In this document: positions 62,893-64,000 of the stretch, piece by piece
Layout of the letters: each line of letters opens with the position of its first letter
How positions within the stretch are numbered: the first letter of the stretch is position 1
Assembly (NCBI GenBank): GCA_038230335.1
Contig: JBBRNL010000007.1
Span: 1 to 64,000, forward strand
Reading direction: 5' to 3'
DNA length: 64,000 bases
DNA from: JBBRDU01 sp038230335
GTDB taxonomy: Bacteria > Verrucomicrobiota > Verrucomicrobiia > Chthoniobacterales > UBA10450
The notes under the pieces: model-generated
Seen by the model: only the letters and a program-made list of their open reading frames with translations
What the model was told of the DNA's origin: nothing
Databases searched by the model: none
Program-made: the position numbers and the translations under genes

Positions 62893-64000
62893 TCATTTCG
62901 CGGGGCTGTGGCTGCGATCGTGATCGCTCAAAAAAGCGCATTCCTTATCGAAGCCGAGCGCGAGCGTGCCCCATTTGAAAGGAAGCTTGCCCGTATCCGG
63001 TGTTTGCTCAATGACGCTGGACCATTCGCTGTAGTCACCCTTCATGATGTCGCGCAGTTTATTATCCGTGCCGCTGATCGGCGTTAAATAGAGGGCAAGG
63101 ATCGGCCCGCCCAAAACGCTGTAGTCGCTGAGCTCGGTGAGATTTTTGACGGTTATGGGAACGAGGATGCTCCGGCGGTCCGCGTACCACGCGATGGCCC
63201 AAGGCATGTCGGACGCGGTGATTTCGTCAGGCTTCATCCAGCTGTTCAAAGCTCCGATGTAAGGAGGAACATAAGGAGGCCAGTGGAAAGAAACCCGCGG
63301 CGGCCCCAGGACCATCGCATAAAGCGAATTCAGCATGGGGAAGCAACACAGCACGAAGAGCAGGACGACAAACGCGATTCGCAGCAGCCGGACTTGAAGG
63401 CCAAGCCGGCTCCATTGGACGAGCAACCAGGCAAGCCCGTAGCAGGTCATGAGCGGGATGAAGAGCAGGTGCAACTGGTTGGCCGAGACGCCTTGTTCCT
63501 CGTTTATGCCAAAAATGGCCATGCCAAAAACTGCGCCCACCCACATGGCAAGGAGCATCCAGCGAAGGGCGCTCGTCTCCGACCGTTTGAATCGGTGAAG
63601 CGACGAGGCAAAAAAGGCAAGGGCCACGACACTCCATCCAAGGTATTCGAAAATTCTTCCCATTTGCTGGATGACGTTCGTGATCATCTTGTCGCGAACT
63701 GCTCCTGGACCGATTCCTTCGGCGCTAAAGGTCAGCTGCCGCATCCAGCCCGTTTCGCTGTGACCAATGCCGTCAAGAGCCGAGTACAGAGCCAGTCCAG
63801 TCGGGTTGCCGCACACGATCCAATTGCGGATCAGCCAGGGAGTGTAGAGAACAAGAAAGGCGGACAGCACCAGGGCGGCGGCCCAACCGCGTGGGCGAAA
63901 GAAGACTCCGATAAAGATCAGGGCTGGAATGAATATCCATATAGTCAGGCCGTGGGTCAAAGCGAGCAGACCGAAACCGGCACCGACTGCGGCCAGCCAC
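62893..64000 (-). CDS. Polytopic membrane protein, glycosyltransferase-39/ArnT-like C-terminal part (truncated at window edge)
   Basis: At least 368 codons; the frame is open through the last base of the window, so the true start lies outside. At least eight hydrophobic segments are visible (for example IWIFIPALIFIGVFF, AALVLSAFLVLYTPWLIRNWIV, LLRIAFVVLLFVLCCFP), with a soluble tail of about 110 residues. LYTPWLIRNW followed by a loop is typical of dolichyl-phosphate-mannose-type GT39 membrane glycosyltransferases and related O-antigen proteins, whose catalytic N-terminal loop would be beyond the edge. Assignment tentative. Confidence 0.6.
   Translation of the reverse strand, partial: WLAAVGAGFGLLALTHGLTIWIFIPALIFIGVFFRPRGWAAALVLSAFLVLYTPWLIRNWIVCGNPTGLALYSALDGIGHSETGWMRQLTFSAEGIGPGAVRDKMITNVIQQMGRIFEYLGWSVVALAFFASSLHRFKRSETSALRWMLLAMWVGAVFGMAIFGINEEQGVSANQLHLLFIPLMTCYGLAWLLVQWSRLGLQVRLLRIAFVVLLFVLCCFPMLNSLYAMVLGPPRVSFHWPPYVPPYIGALNSWMKPDEITASDMPWAIAWYADRRSILVPITVKNLTELSDYSVLGGPILALYLTPISGTDNKLRDIMKGDYSEWSSVIEQTPDTGKLPFKWGTLALGFDKECAFLSDHDRSHSPAK

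Overview
The window is a gene-dense, moderately GC-rich bacterial chromosome segment with about 50 protein genes, one partial tRNA gene at the left edge, and no phage, transposase, CRISPR array or rRNA. The gene mix fits a soil-type Verrucomicrobiota, perhaps the Chthoniobacterales/Spartobacteria: PolX with a PHP domain, a YhaM-like HD nuclease, many secreted S9 peptidases, duplicated MacB/FtsX-like permeases, a trypsin-like secreted protease and a secreted beta-sandwich protein with a Thr/Pro linker. This placement is inferred from gene content; no rRNA or marker tree supports it.

Layout. 1-13.2 kb: tRNA-Thr end, a large membrane protein fused to a spermidine-synthase-like domain, a phospholipase-D/cardiolipin-synthase-like enzyme, priA, a lytic transglycosylase, a secreted protease, polX, and a two-gene arginine-to-proline module (arginine-dihydrolase-like plus LOR/SDH-type ornithine cyclodeaminase). 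13.2-26 kb: a large secreted protein, thiG, an orphan DNA methyltransferase with palindromes upstream, then a leftward run carB - cyclophilin - aguB - sodC - yhaM-like, and a thiosulfate sulfurtransferase/SufE pair. 26-33.4 kb: a B12-dependent CarH-type light repressor facing a five-gene carotenoid operon (CrtN-like, aldehyde dehydrogenase, CrtP-like, acyltransferase, glycosyltransferase). All four junctions in the operon are 4-nt stop/start overlaps, and 11-bp-spaced TAGACA/TTGACA repeats lie between it and carH. It reads as a light-induced pathway to a glycosylated, acylated C30 carotenoid acid. 34.3-36.3 kb: fasciclin protein - SigK-like sigma factor - RskA-like anti-sigma factor. 36.4-47 kb: three secreted S9 peptidases, an amidohydrolase and a UvrD-type helicase. 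47.5-54.6 kb: DEAD-box helicase, phosphodiesterase, and two tandem duplicated permeases headed by a 72-aa membrane protein. Upstream of these is a consensus sigma-54 promoter with two enhancer-like palindromes. 54.7-64 kb: rplQ-rpoA, a LemA/TPM membrane cluster, and glmM-scpB-pheA-serine hydrolase, ending in a truncated polytopic membrane protein.

A dispersed inverted-repeat family (outer arms TGTCATCC(C/T)G...CGGGATGACA) occurs in four intergenic places, plus two half copies. The most noteworthy systems are the CarH-carotenoid locus, the sigma-54-controlled permease operon, the two-gene arginine-to-proline module and the fasciclin/SigK/RskA trio.
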